Assembly: GCA_030272155.1 (NCBI GenBank)
Contig: CP126198.1
Coordinates: 4,898,001-4,962,000, forward strand
DNA: 64,000 nucleotides
Direction: 5' to 3'
Source of the DNA: Tetradesmus obliquus
Taxonomy: Eukaryota > Chlorophyta > Chlorophyceae > Sphaeropleales > Scenedesmaceae
Numbering within the stretch: the stretch's first letter is position 1; each line of letters begins with the position of its first letter. Position numbers and translations under genes: made by a program. This document shows, piece by piece, positions 34,165 through 45,617 of this stretch. The notes under the pieces are model-generated. The model searched no databases. It saw nothing but the letters and a program-made list of their open reading frames with translations, and had not been told where the DNA came from.

Positions 34165-36171
34165 GTTGCAGACCACGCGACACCACGGTAGAACTGCCGC
34201 ATCCAGGCACGCAGCCACATGTGCTCCTCCACATGTAACCTTTTGAGCGCCGCACATGATCCGCATGTGCGTCAGCGCACAGCGTACCTGCTAGGACGTG
34301 TGGCCCACTTGTTGCTGTGTTGTGCGTCGAGAGTCCGGGGACAGGAACATGGCACTGCGCCCCTTCTTCCCCAAACCTCCACCAACCAGCCAGGCATCAC
34401 ACAACTCCAGTAGATCCCGTCGACCTTTTTGTTTATTCAAGTCCTGGTAAGATTTCAACACCCATTTTGATCAAACGTGCTCAGGATACTTACATGCTTA
34501 CATGCCATATGCGAACTCCATGTCACTAACTCCAGTAGCGCACCTGCTGAGCTTCACACTGGCCATCTGCTGCGCCATGACAGGTATCCACGAGTCAGGG
34601 AAGCCCGGGGCTGCAAACATGGCCACTGCCGCCTCATGGCCCGCCACGTCACCCGCCACATGTGAGTCACTGCACTGACCACCCCCTGCATTGCCCAGGC
34701 TTCCCCCATCTACTTGCTGGGTTATCAGCAGTGCCTCACCTGCTGGGCTTGATGCTTGCCATCTGCTGTGCCATCAGTGGCAGCCAGCTGTCAGGGAAGC
34801 CCGGGGGCGCAAACATGGCCACTGCCGCCTCATGGCCCGCCACGTCACCCGCCATGGCCTCAAACTTGCCAGGCGGCTGGTACAGCGTGCCGCTCCAGGT
34901 ACCACCTGCGAGAACAAATTGATTAACAAGAGGCCAGTGCGCCAACTTGTAGCTGTGCCAGCAGCAAGCACATGCATAACAGTTTGGTGAACAGAGGCTA
35001 CCAGCCACACAGCAGCTGTCACACAACACTTGCTGCACGCATGCCCGCAGTAGCTGCAGCAGAGTGCACGCTCACAGAGAAGGCAGCCTGCGACATAAAC
35101 AGAAATCACTGTTCATCACCGGCTTTGAAGTAGAGCGTGATGCTGCCAGCGCAGCCACTAGACACATTCGCTGCATGCATGCTCACAGGGGTGCGGTATG
35201 ATGCGTGCTGCCAGTGCCAGTAGCCCTATAATGCAACATATAATGTAATCCTATTCCCTTTACATATAATCTGTAGGTGCCTCACCTGCGTTGAGGTACA
35301 GCGTGATGCTGCCGGGGCTGGGCTGGTTGGGCTGCGGGTTGTTGAAGGCGAAGAAGGTCATGCCGGGGTCAGCGGAGCCAGCAGTGCCGGCAGCAGCAGC
35401 AGCACTGGAGAGACAGCAGCAGCAGCAGCAGCAGCAGCGGCAGGTGAGGAGTGGAGGCACGCCGTCTGCACTGCCGTATATAAGTAGGCTGGGACGACAC
35501 ATTCTCCAGATTCAGGGACGACAGGTTATCAGTGAACACTGTCAGGTGCTTATGCATACACAGCAGCCCCAAACACCCAAGGCTATGTCTGGTTTAGGCC
35601 ACAGCGTACTTTGTAACACTGGTCAGTCGATGCTGTACTGTGTTAGCCACAGAGCGCTCAGCAACACAAAATAGCTGCCATGCGCACACCCATGCGCTCA
35701 CCCTGTTGCTGCGTGTGCGCCCAGCCCTGCTGCGTAGGAAGGCAGCAGCTGCCGTATGCCATCATTCCAGGGCAGGTTGTGGAAGGCCTTGTACTCCATC
35801 TCTGCTACAGGGCTGGTCAGCTGCTGCACCTGCAGGCAGTTGAATCAACACGACAAATGGGAGTGTTTTATCACATGCCAAACACAGCACATCCTTCACA
35901 ACAGTGGACCCAACTCAAACGACGAGGGCAGGCGCCGCATACACAGCGAGACACACCAAGACACACACGGCATCACGGCGGAACGCAAAGTTGCCAGACC
36001 GTGTTGGGTGAAGTCCGCACAATCAGTGTGCAGCACTGTGTATCATCATCAAACAATCCGGCCTGCTTACCTTGAAGTCTGGCAGCGCTGCTGCAAGGGC
36101 GTCCCTCACAGCACTGCCAGAGCCATCAGCGCCAATCAGCAGGTCATAATGCAGCTCCAGGGGGGCACTGC

Positions 36172-36209
<38 letters not shown>

Positions 36210-36618
36210 CGAGGGGCAAGACCAGCAGAGAGCCGGGCAGTCACGGCACCAAATGGCAGCCGCGAGAGCGTGTGCTTGATGTGCTTGCACGTGCTTCACA
36301 GCAGATCAGCTGCCCCGTCAATCAAACAGCACTGACAAGGACACATGTTCATGAACAGCATAGTGCCACACCCGGTGAGCTCATGAGCCTGTGTCAGACT
36401 GCCGGTCACCAGCATCACGCACCTGCCGGCGCCTCCCTGTGGTGTGCTGCTGCCGCTGCTGCCTACTTGGCAGGTCAGTGTCTTTGCCTGCAGGTCGAAT
36501 GCAGCTGGCTGCGCGTGCCAGTGGAAGGTGATGCCTTGCGGGTGCCGCGCTGACGCCTCGTTCACCAGGAATGCTGCAAGGCCCTGGCGGTCAACGCCCA
36601 CTGCAGCAGCAGCATGGT

Positions 36619-36667
<49 letters not shown>

Positions 36668-38329
36668 GTGTAGCTGATTGTCAGTAAGGCTGCAAGGTCC
36701 TGGCAGTCCAAACGCCCACTGCAGTATGGTGCAGCAACACCAAAGTGTCAATGTAGTTGTGTCAAGAACTGCCAGTGGAAGGTGATGCCTTGCGGGTGCC
36801 GCGCTGAGGCCTCGTTCACAAGGAGGCGGTCAACGCCCACTGCAGCAGCAGCAACGGTAGCAGCAGCAGCATAAAGCACAGGTTGCATAGCTGATTGACA
36901 ACAAACGGGCCCTGGCAATCAACGCTAACTGCAGCGTGGTGCAGAAAAAGCAAAGTCACGACTAGTGTCAAGAATTGTCAAGGAAGTGATGCCCTGGAAA
37001 TGCCGCGTTGAGGCTTCAACCACCAGGAAGGCTGCAAGGCCCTGCCGGTCCACACCAACTGCAACAGCAGCAGCATGTAAGGAACAGCCGTAGACATGAA
37101 TCTTGCAATTGGATACATGGCCAGACGCGCCGTGGCCAGCGGCCCCCAACCAAACAAGTGCAGCGTCTGCCATAGTTTGCAATGCTCAACACTATGGACT
37201 TCTGCAGCGCAACACAGCCACCAAGCCCACTGCACCACCACCTACAACACCGACACAGCAACCTACATCAAGTGAAAGGCGGTCACCTAAAACCCACTCC
37301 AACTTCTAGTTTCTATTTGTCTCACCAATGCGTGTGTCGGGTGTGAATGGATCCTCCACACGCTTGCCGCTCTTGTAAGCATACACGCTGCCACGCATCG
37401 GCCGCCCAACAGACAGCGGCACCGTCAGCCCCACACCATCCAGCGCACGCAGACCCCGCTCGCCTGCAGGGTGCAGCAGCAGCAGCAGCAGCAGCAGCAA
37501 GAAGCATCAGCAACCCAGGTGCATGCGAGCGGTAGTTGAACTGAAGGCGCATGCAAAGCTGGCATGTTGTGCCGCAGCTCGCGCACAGCAGGCATGCCGA
37601 GCGCCTGACAGGTGCCATACTTGCGCTGTGCATGCAGACACTGCTGTGCTTCGCGCACTCTTTCAGCAAGTCCAACATAACATCAAAACGCATGCATCCA
37701 TGTGGGTTGCATGCAGCGTGCATGGAAAACAAATTGTGTATGTGCCTGCCCAACTGACCTAGCCCTATCAGGTAGGTCCGCTTCTTATCAGCTTCCATCT
37801 CAGCAGGGTGCCCCCGCCGCTCCAGCACATGCACCCTGTAGCCGTCAGCTGCCAGGTACAGTGCAGCAGTCACGCCGGCTGGGCCAGCACCCACCACCAC
37901 AGCAGTGCCCCTGCAGAGCAGCAGTGAGCAGCACATGGACCTTGTGAGCATCGCATGCTGAGCACAGCTACAAAAGTGCAGAGTAGGCCCAGCCGGGCCA
38001 GCACCCACCACCACAACAGTGCCCCTGCACAACAGCGTGCAGCAGCATTGGACAGCTGCAGCTTACCACCTCGTCATAGACCACCGAGTGTGCCAGCATC
38101 TGCGTGCGAGCAGTTGCGTCACCGATGAACAAGTCGAGTGTATATTCCTCACAACGAATTATGTACCCCTCGGCTACCAGACACAGCTGCAGTCCTTCAC
38201 AAGCCTCAACTGCAGGCTGCAAGGCCACACCTGGCTCTCACCTGTATAACCTGTCAGCACCACTCCCTGGCTGGCCAGCTGCTGCAGCGCTGGTGCTGGC
38301 GCTGCTGTGCTCGGCCACCGCAGCAGCGC

Positions 38330-38362
<33 letters not shown>

Positions 38363-38480
38363 TGGGGCTGAGGGCTGTTGCGTCGGGGGCCAGATTTGAT
38401 GCTGCTGGAGCCAGGGAGGCTGCCTCAGGAGCAAGCGGCTGTGCTGGGCTGCAGGCATTCAACGCAGCAGCAGCACACAT
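32917..38480 (-). CDS. FAD-dependent monooxygenase resembling kynurenine 3-monooxygenase, eleven exons
   Basis: Exons on the minus strand: 38480-38242, 37910-37759, 37463-37326, 36600-36423, 36167-36071, 35829-35702, 35404-35286, 34905-34740, 34128-34058, 33722-33583, 33240-32917. All ten junction phases agree and give 583 residues. After an Ala/Ser-rich N-terminus (possible organelle signal) comes the FAD Rossmann motif VVVGAGPAGVTAALYLAADG, then LIGLGERGLRALDGVGL, GVDRQGLAAFLV, the DG motif (DLLIGADGSGSAVRDA), the GD motif (VVLLGDAGHNVTPQMGQGCN) and ALEDGKMLA. The C-terminus has two hydrophobic segments (WVSFFMLLPLLRLLPG and FVWAGLIAGLVAGV). This layout matches kynurenine 3-monooxygenase, an outer-membrane-anchored flavoprotein hydroxylating kynurenine with NADPH and oxygen. 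Another aromatic-ring monooxygenase is possible. Confidence 0.82.
33320..33565 (-). repeat. copies of the last-exon start of the FAD monooxygenase in its final intron
   Basis: The true edge GCAG|GTGCACGCGCTGCAGC is at 33240. The same block with the following MEEENS-coding stretch recurs at about 33328-33370, and shorter versions at about 33455-33480 and 33535-33560. Confidence 0.88.
34532..34664 (-). repeat. duplicate of exon 8 of the FAD monooxygenase
   Basis: About 130 bp nearly identical to exon 8 (34740-34905) in the part coding AGHEAAVAMFA to ASVK. It lies downstream of exon 8 in the intron and retains a CAG-type 3' end without the start of the exon. Confidence 0.85.
36611..36665 (-). 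repeat. CTG tract upstream of the exon 4 acceptor of the FAD monooxygenase
   Basis: On the sense (minus) strand this is a run of CTG just before the acceptor CTGCTGCTGCAG|TGGGCG at 36600. Similar sense-strand CTG runs precede exons 3, 5, 7 and 9 of this gene. Confidence 0.9.
36666..37070 (-). repeat. four decayed copies of the start of FAD monooxygenase exon 4
   Basis: The exon start coding GVDRQGLAAFLVNEAS (true copy 36600) is repeated at about 36690-36735, 36781-36850, 36895-36935 and 36975-37070. Each keeps a CTGCAG-type or TTGCAG-type edge, and the last keeps 85 bp of exon similarity. Confidence 0.85.
37975..38035 (-). repeat. copy of the Rossmann-motif exon start
   Basis: The acceptor and first 36 bp of exon 2 (CTGCAGGGGCACTG..., coding GTAVVVGAGPAG; true copy at 37910) recurs about 115 bp upstream, coding GTVVVVGAGPAG. 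Confidence 0.9.
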
Positions 38481-38870
38481 AAGTAAGTGAGGCGGTGGTG
38501 TAAGCCAGTGGTGATATTTGCATATGGGTTGCAGACACATTCACAATTGGAACGCGCCACTCCAGGACGCTGCTGCAACAGTATGAACATCAGGTGTGAT
38601 GCTGCAGGAGCCAGCGAGGCTGCCTCAGGAGCGAGCGGCTGTGCTGGGCTGCAGGCATTCAACACAGCAGCAGCACACATAAGTGAGTGAGGCGGTGGTG
38701 TAAGCCGGTGGTGTTATTTGCATATGGGTTGCAGACACGTTCACAATTGGAACGCGCCACTCCAGGACGCTGCTGCAACAGTATGAACATCAGGTGTGAT
38801 GCTGCAGGAGCCAGGGAGGCTGCCTCAAGCGCAAGCGGCTGGGCTGGGCTGCAGGCACCCAGCATGATGA
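38398..38870 (-). repeat. exact 200-bp tandem repeat, two full units plus a partial third
   Basis: Units start at 38398, 38598 and 38798. Units 1 and 2 differ at only about ten positions. Each unit spans the proposed ATG and the first codons of the FAD monooxygenase (MCAAAALNACSPAQPLAPEA in unit 1, MCAAAVLNACSPAQ in unit 2), so the start region itself is duplicated. Confidence 0.95.
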
Positions 38871-40359
38871 AACGAACAAGCAAAATGCACTTGTGTGAAG
38901 GCAGCAGTTGGTTGCATGTGGGCCCAGAAGTGCCGTTGAGTGTGAGGTGAGCTACGGCAGGGTGCTTCTGCACTATTGCACTGTTGCTGTTGCAAAGGAG
39001 CCAAGTGAGAGTGAATGCAGGCAGCAGCACATAGAAGGGAGCTACGCCAGGTGCCTTTTATCTGCAGCACAGCGAGGCGTGCGATTGCACAAAGTATGCG
39101 AGGCGGGAATGTGCCACGAAAGGGCACGCTGTTGGTTTGGCCGGCGCCGCCCTCGTACCTGCTGCTACTGCTGCTGGTGCTGCGGAGTGGCTGCAGCCTA
39201 CACCTCTTCCTTCGTGTAGCTGCTGCTGCTGCTGCTGCGCTGCTGATGTTGCTTGGTGCAAAGCCTGGCACAAGGCGCCTGCTGCTGCACAGCAGGACGC
39301 TTGTGCTGTGCCTTGGACGCATCAGTGGCCTGCTGGTGCTATGCAGCAGCGCAGGGGAGTGCGCCTGCGGGCATGTGAAGCAGGCAGGGTATGCAGCAAA
39401 CAAGAGGGTGAGGGGGTGTGGGGTGTAGCTGCTTGAATATGCTTGCGGCAGCAGGGCATCTTGCAAGACAGCAGCTGTGAGCAACGGGAGGCACAATAAA
39501 CATCTAGCGGCCTCTGCCGACCTCTTAGATGCAGCAGAGGCGGTCATGCTCGTGGCATGCTGTGGTTGCAGTGCTCTCAACAAGGGTATCCTGCAGGCAA
39601 TCATTTGAATGCAGGTTTCCGTGCGTATCCTTGCAGCGGGCACACACCCAGCATGCAGGAGTGCATGTATCGGGCTGTAGTGCAGTCCAAGCCACCTTGT
39701 ATGGCATGTTTGTCGCAAATAGTGGTTTAGTGAACTCAGCAGACGCACAGGCTGCTATGACAAGGCTTGCCATGTCAGCACCAGGGCATGGTGCAGGGGC
39801 ATGGCCCTGAAAGCAGCAGCTGATGCTACAGGGTGCTCACCTGTGCATGCAGCCGCGCCAGAGCCATGATTTAGCTTGCTGAAAGCGTGTACACCTGAGA
39901 CCGAGCGTTGCTCTGAGAAACTATGCCTGCTGCAAGGCAGGAAGTTGTGGCGGGTATGAACTTGACGAAGCTGCAGCAAAGCGTGTCCGGGCTCACTGCA
40001 ACTATTCAATGTTTCGTTTTCTTATAGATCAGCCCAATCGGCCTGAGAGCAGACCATAACCCGGTTGTATACGCGCACAAGTTGCAGCAGCAACACCAAG
40101 AATGCCAGTCACTCTCGGACGTGACCCAGACAATCGGTAAATGCAACGCAACCAGCATGCGATATCCAGCCGCGTACATAGACACCTGCTTGCTGTGAAA
40201 CGGTTTCTTGAGCTCATTCAAATTCCTTCTAGGGTTCTTCCTTGCTGGCGTTTCGTTGCGTGAGAGCATCAGCACCGCTCGTGTGTGCACAAACGGGGCC
40301 TACCTGGAATCACTGGATTGAACTTTCACCAGCTGGAGTGCAGCGGAACACAGAGCAGC
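38871..40359. other. intergenic, probably divergent promoters
   Basis: Lies between the starts of the FAD monooxygenase (-) and the unknown gene at 40360 (+). A 307-codon minus-strand frame at 38825-39748 has Cys/His-rich shadow-like composition and no splice support. Confidence 0.4.
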
Positions 40360-43048
40360 ATGAGCAGCAGCAGAGGGGTAGCATGCAGCAGAGTGCTGCA
40401 CCAGCCCAGCAGCTTGCACCGCAGACCGTCCAGGCTTGCCAACAACGCAGCATTGACATTGCACACACGATCACAGGCAGCTGCGTCAAGGAATGCTGTA
40501 ACAGCAGGCGCCAGTTCAGCTTCAGCAAAGCAGGCTGCTTCCAACACCAGAAACGCTCGCCAGGTCACTGCTCAAGACACATTCAATGCAGTGGTTGCAA
40601 ACATGCCTACGTCAGGCACTGGGTAAGCACTCATTTGCTTGCAACTACTTATTTCTTTGCGTGCAGCTCGGCGCGGGTGTATGCATGATCAGCCACAGCA
40701 TGATGCATTTGCACCCTCGCTGGTACTACCAGTAGTAGTACATGTACTCGGGACTTGATTGGGCCGTTCAGCCGCTGAACTTTGGCAAAGCAGCGACTGT
40801 CACAACAGCCAAGGGCTTGCCGCTCACTACTCTTTACAAGGCCGTGGTTCGAGCTTGCAGGAAATCCATCAGTTTGTTACACCAACCATGTTTCCTTGCA
40901 CCAACAACCCCTGCAGGGCACTGCTGGGCCATGGCGGACGGTGGGAGCGCTGGCAGCCACCCGCAGCAGCAACAGCAGCAGCAGCAGCTGCTTCCAAAGA
41001 CCAGCAACCCTCAAAGAGCAGCAGCAGCAACAACCAGCAATGGCAGCTGCTCAGCAGCGGCCAGTCCATGTATGCCTTCCAACCAGGGCAGGACCCCTCC
41101 AGGGGCATCACTGTGCATGTGATGGAAGCAGCAGATGCTGCCCCGGTGCTGATGACAGAATGCACCACAGATTGCACTACAGCAGTAGGTGAGTGATGTT
41201 TGCTGGTCACCATGAGCCGGTGCCTGTTTGCATCACTGTGCATGTGATGGAGGCAGCAGATGCTGCCCCCGTGCTGATGACAGACTGCGCTAAGGCAGCA
41301 GGTGGGTGATGTTGGGTGGTCAAAGGAGCTGCTGCCTGTTGTCATTGCTGTTTGCATGTGATGGAAGCGGCTGATGCTGCCCCGGTGCTGATGGCAGATT
41401 GCACCACAGCAGCAGGTGGGTGATGTTTGGCGGTCAAAGGAGCTGCTGCCTGTTCGCATCACTGTGCATGTGATGGAGGCGGCAGATGCTGCCCCACTGC
41501 TGATGGCAGACTGTCACCACAGCTGCAAGTGAGTGACTGCTGGCTGTTGATGCAGTTTATGTGCAAAGGCGCCTGTGACGTTGTAGAGACGATCCCTGCA
41601 GATGGTGAGCAGGCCTTGCACCACGGCACTGTTATGTTGTGACATAGGCAACAGACACACAGACGCATTGGACATCAAGCAACTAGGGATCTGTTCGGAT
41701 CTAGCCCCTGCGCAATAGTAAGCGCCCTTGCTTGCATTGTGCAGACTATTGCTTGGTGGATCGCCTTGCACCATGTCGGTGCCCTTGACAGATGGCGTGT
41801 CTGCTTGCATGTGTGTCCCCTGCAGATGTTCAGGGCGGCGGCGGCGGCAGCAGCAGCAGCAGCGCTGACGTGATGTGCTCCACCAACCAGTTCAATGTGG
41901 GGGACGTGTGGTTCCTGGTGAGGGGCCTGCGCATTATATCGAATAACAGCCAGCCAGCCAGCCAGCCAACCAGCCAGCAGACAGATAGCCTGTTTGTGCT
42001 GCGGTTGTGCGGCAATTGCCACGGTACTACCGTATGTATGCGTGTCCTGCGCCTGTGTTTCGCTGGGATGTGCTTTGTTTGTGTATAAGCACAACACTGT
42101 GCTTTGCAACAGCTTATACTGCAATGGCTGCAGGCCACCTGTGGTGCAGCTGCTTTGGAGTTGCTGCCAGCTGGCAGAGAGCGGCACAGCAGCCTGTGAC
42201 GCTCTGTGCTCCTGTGCTGCACCAACAGCTCTGTGCTCCTGTGCTGCACCAACAGCTCTGTGCTCCTGTGCTGCACCAATCGTCCTTTTCTCCTGTGCTG
42301 CACCAATTGTCCTTGCTGCATCGCCAACAGCCACCATGCGGCACGTACAAACAACCCTTGTGTCTGAATTTGTTGCAACCTGCTGCTGCAAACCTGCTGC
42401 ATGCAGCCGCACCTGCCTGAAGCAGACACCAACAGCAGCCTGGGCCTGCTGCGGCTGTGGGCAGGCAACGAGCACGGCTTTGCCATGGCGCCTGTTCGGC
42501 TGCCGCAGCAGCTGCTGGCGGCTGGGGGAGCCACCGACGCTGCTGATGCTGCTGCAGCACCGTGGATTGCCAACCTGTATGTCAAGGTGGGTGCTGCTGC
42601 CACTCTGCTCAGCTACCTTTCACTGCACTGTTTCCTGTTATTTGAGTCCAGCGTGATACAGGCATGCACAGCGAAACAACCTACAAACAAAGCATACTGC
42701 AGTGCATCTGCACGGGCCCCACCTTCACCTGCCTGCTTACTGCCGCTTGTGACACTTACCCTGGCCTGCCCAATGGCCTGCCATCTTTTCTGCCTGCCCG
42801 CCTGCCTGCCTGCCTGCCTGCCCTGCAGCACCCCTCCCTGCAGCCCGGCGTGGGCCGCAGGTTGCCTGCCTAGCTGGCTTTTCAGTAAAAAAACATACTT
42901 GCTGCTGTTGTGTTGCCTGCCTGCCTGCCTGCCTGCCTGCAGCACCCCTCTCTAAAGCCCGGGGTAGGCCGCAGGTGGGGCTGGAACGTGCAGTATGCAC
43001 CGGCGCAACCCCAATCCACAACAACGCCAGCCACCTACCCAACTGCCC

Positions 43049-43084
<36 letters not shown>

Positions 43085-44075
43085 GGTGGGGCCTGCAGCA
43101 CATCCACCACACCAGCCTGGGCATGCTGCTGGTGGATGATGTGCAGGAAGACATGCAGCCGGGAGGGCCAAAGACGCTGCCTCCCGCCAACAACATAAAG
43201 TGAGCACACGCCTACACCGCCTTTTCATAGAAAGGCAACACCCTCATGATCTGTTTAGTGCAGGAAGAGATGCAGCCTGGGGCCGCAGACCCTGCCTCTC
43301 GCCAACAACATAACAGCACACCACCAACCTGCCTTTTCATGCACACAAAAGCGCCTTTGCATGATCTATATAGTGCAGCAGGGCATGCAGCTTGGAGGGG
43401 CCGCAGACCCTGCCTCCCGCCAACAACATAACGTGAGCACGCTCCCATACTGCCTTGTGATGGTATGCATGGGTGCAACAACTTGTCAGGGCAACAGATT
43501 GCATGACGCATTGCTGCTGCTCGAAGGTGGCGTGCTGCTTGCGGCCGCACCTGCCATGCCGCAATGCACACCACTTGCTCTTGCCAGTTTGTCTTCTCTT
43601 TGCCCAACGAGCCTGTCATTGGCTCCCCAAACAGGCGAGGGTACCCGTGTGTGACTTACTCCACAAGATGTGGCACCTCCGGGAGAGCGTACGCAGACAA
43701 CAGCGCACGCATGTAACCATTCTTGCCCTGCTGCTGGGTGCTGCAGGCCCCCTGATGGTGGCATCGACGGCTTCATGGCGCAGCACCCGAGGCTGGCTGG
43801 CACCGCGCTGCACTTTGCCTACGACAGCAGCAGCGGGCAGCTGACACGCCGCGACATCAGCAGCTGCAGCTGGACAACTGGCAGCGCAGCAGCAGGCAGC
43901 AGCAACAGCAGTAGCAGCAGCCGGGAGAGCTGGCGTATGCTGGAGCGTTGGTACAGCAGTGGCGGCTACACCAAGGTCCCTGCAAGCCTGCAAGGACCGC
44001 TGGCTGCAGGACAGCCATTGGTGATGGAGGCCGGTGCGATCATTCCCGGCGCTGCTGAAGATTTGACTGGCCAAG

Positions 44076-44118
<43 letters not shown>

Positions 44119-44206
44119 GCCTGCAGCAGTTGTGCGGTGGCTGCTGAGCTACAGTACTGCAGATGGCCTGCTGCAGTCTGCACGGCTGGAGCGGTACCAG
44201 CTGTGA
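40360..44206 (+). CDS. unknown protein with possible organelle transit peptide, six exons
   Basis: Exons: 40360-40622, about 40794-41188, 41826-41917, 42407-42586, 42943-43199, 43747-44206. Phases (2, 1, 0, 0, 2) agree and give about 548 residues. The start region MSSSRGVACSRVLHQPSSL continues Arg/Ser/Ala-rich without acids, like a chloroplast or mitochondrial transit peptide. Later conserved-looking parts are TNQFNVGDVWFL, GLLRLWAGNEHGFAMAPVRL, GWGLQHIHHTSLGMLLVDDV, and a C-terminal beta-rich stretch (GTALHFAYDSSSGQLTRRDI ... GQPLVMEAGAIIPG ... LLQSARLERYQL) ending TGA at 44204. The last stretch faintly recalls two-barrel lipocalin-like plastid proteins, but I cannot name a family. The exon 2 acceptor is weak. 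Introns contain tandem copies of exon 2's tail and exon 5's two ends. Confidence 0.6.
41229..41535 (+). repeat. three tandem copies of exon 2's tail and donor (unknown gene)
   Basis: The exon 2 end (ATCACTGTGCATGTGATGGA ... coding TVHVMEAADAAPVL, donor at 41189) recurs at about 41231-41312, 41350-41425 and 41457-41535, a period of about 115 bp. The second and third copies overall keep GCAG|GTGGGT donors. Confidence 0.93.
42201..42308 (+). repeat. 27-bp minisatellite, four units
   Basis: Units CTGTGCTCCTGTGCTGCACC-type start at 42201, 42228, 42255 and 42282 inside an intron; the last unit is diverged. Confidence 0.92.
42780..42945 (+). repeat. CCTG-rich tracts with duplicated exon 5 edge
   Basis: (CCTG)n followed by GCAG|CACCCCTCCCTGCAGC near 42829 duplicates the true exon 5 edge GCAG|CACCCCTCTCTAAAGC at 42943, with its own CCTG tract. 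Confidence 0.85.
43250..43440 (+). repeat. two copies of exon 5's tail and donor (unknown gene)
   Basis: The exon 5 end coding VQEDMQPG ... LPPANNI with donor at 43200 recurs at about 43258-43318 and 43374-43438. The last copy keeps CATAAC|GTGAGC. Confidence 0.9.
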
Positions 44207-44299
44207 AAGAGCATCATTTTCTGAATTGATGCCATGGTGTTGCTGTGGGTGATTTGTCGATGATGAGAGGATGTCACTGAGATGATGAGATGATGCCGC

Positions 44300-44445
44300 T
44301 GAATAATGAGATGCTGTCACTGATGTGTAGATGATGAGATGCTGTCACTGATGTGTAGATGATGAGATGCTGTCACTGCTGTGTAGATGACGAGATGCTG
44401 TCACTGATGTGTAGATGACGAGATGCTGTCACTGATGTGTAGATG
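44300..44445 (+). repeat. 28-bp minisatellite downstream of the gene, about five units
   Basis: The unit AGATGCTGTCACTGATGTGT plus AGATGATG is repeated with one- or two-base variants. Confidence 0.93.
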
Positions 44446-44764
44446 ATGAGGTGATGGCACATCATGGTGTCGCTATGGCTTGATGGCTGATTTGTTGATG
44501 GTGGGGTGATGTCGGCTGGTGGTGGACGGTGATTGTCATACATGCACATGTGGAATGTCTGGCTTGTTGAGGCGGGCGCCCACGCTGTGCAGCACACTGC
44601 ATTGCTGCAATGCGGTCTGTTTAATGGGGGCGTGCCTTCGCTTCGTAAATACCTGCATATATGCAGAGAGGGTGGTGTGCCATGCCCATGGCATGCTGCT
44701 TTGACAAGCCAAGTGGCCAAGTGGTTGCTCCAGCTGCGTCGTCTTGTTGAGGTGGCTCAGCAGT

Positions 44765-44837
44765 GCTGAGCTACAGCGCAGCAGATGGCCAGCTGCAGTC
44801 CGCACGGCTGGAGCGGTACCAGCTGTGAGAGATCATC
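44765..44837 (+). repeat. copy of the last-exon end of the unknown gene
   Basis: About 70 bp matching 44149-44215 (coding LLSYS-ADG-LQSARLERYQL plus TGA) occurs 620 bp further on, with the stop retained. It is not connected to a longer reading frame. Confidence 0.88.
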
Positions 44838-45430
44838 ATACGTCTTTCCTCCTGCATGATGCAGGTGCATTGATCAACATGAAGTTCAGCTGAGCATCAA
44901 TGCTCAGTCAGATGGATCTCTGGCTGGCTGAGGCAGCTTCCAGCACTGCCATGCATGGTGTATTACGGAGTAATACGGTGTATTGTGGTGTGTTGCTGCC
45001 CAGGATGCTAAGACTGCTTCCGCTAGGGCTGTAGGAAGGCGCAGAACGAGAAACTACGACAGGGCAGCACTGATGCTATGCCAGGTGGAATGAGCATTTG
45101 CAGCCGGTGTTGCTGCTGACGAGTGGCGATGACCTTAGCGTAAAGCTCACATAAGGTCGTCTAAAACCACGAGCGCTTGGGTGGCGCACTTACAGCGGGG
45201 CGCCATGCGCACGTCTGACGTGACAATCGCACGAACCCTAATGAACATACCAGCATGTTTGCATGTTAAATCGCTGAACTTGCAACCTCGTATGACAGCT
45301 GATCAATAATCACTTGATTGTAGTAGTTAGGCGAGCAGAACGTTGCACCGATTGCTAATCTTAGGCCTCGCATCCCTCGTCCCACCCGAACTGAAGTGCC
45401 ACTGACTGCATCTTTTAAAATGCTTCACTA
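44838..45430. other. intergenic, no supported gene
   Basis: Probable 5' flank of the SET-domain gene. No distinct element recognised. Confidence 0.4.
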
Positions 45431-45509
45431 GGCTACCCTTGGTACGCGCACGCTTCAATATCTTGCGGAAATTCTCCTCAGGCGCTCACCACTCGCTTGG
45501 AGTTGCCAT

Positions 45510-45510
<1 letters not shown>

Positions 45511-45586
<76 letters not shown>
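45511..45586 (+). repeat. GCA repeat, about 25 units
   Basis: Uninterrupted. In the frame that continues into the SET gene it would code poly-Ser; in another frame poly-Ala. Confidence 0.95.
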
Positions 45587-45587
<1 letters not shown>

Positions 45588-45617
45588 TCAAGAGCGCCAC
45601 GCCTGCCACGCCAAAGA

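Noticed and set aside
38825-39748. 307-codon minus-strand frame
   Set aside because: No domain, Cys/His-rich mixed composition, no splice support, and it overlaps the partial third 200-bp unit; regarded as chance.
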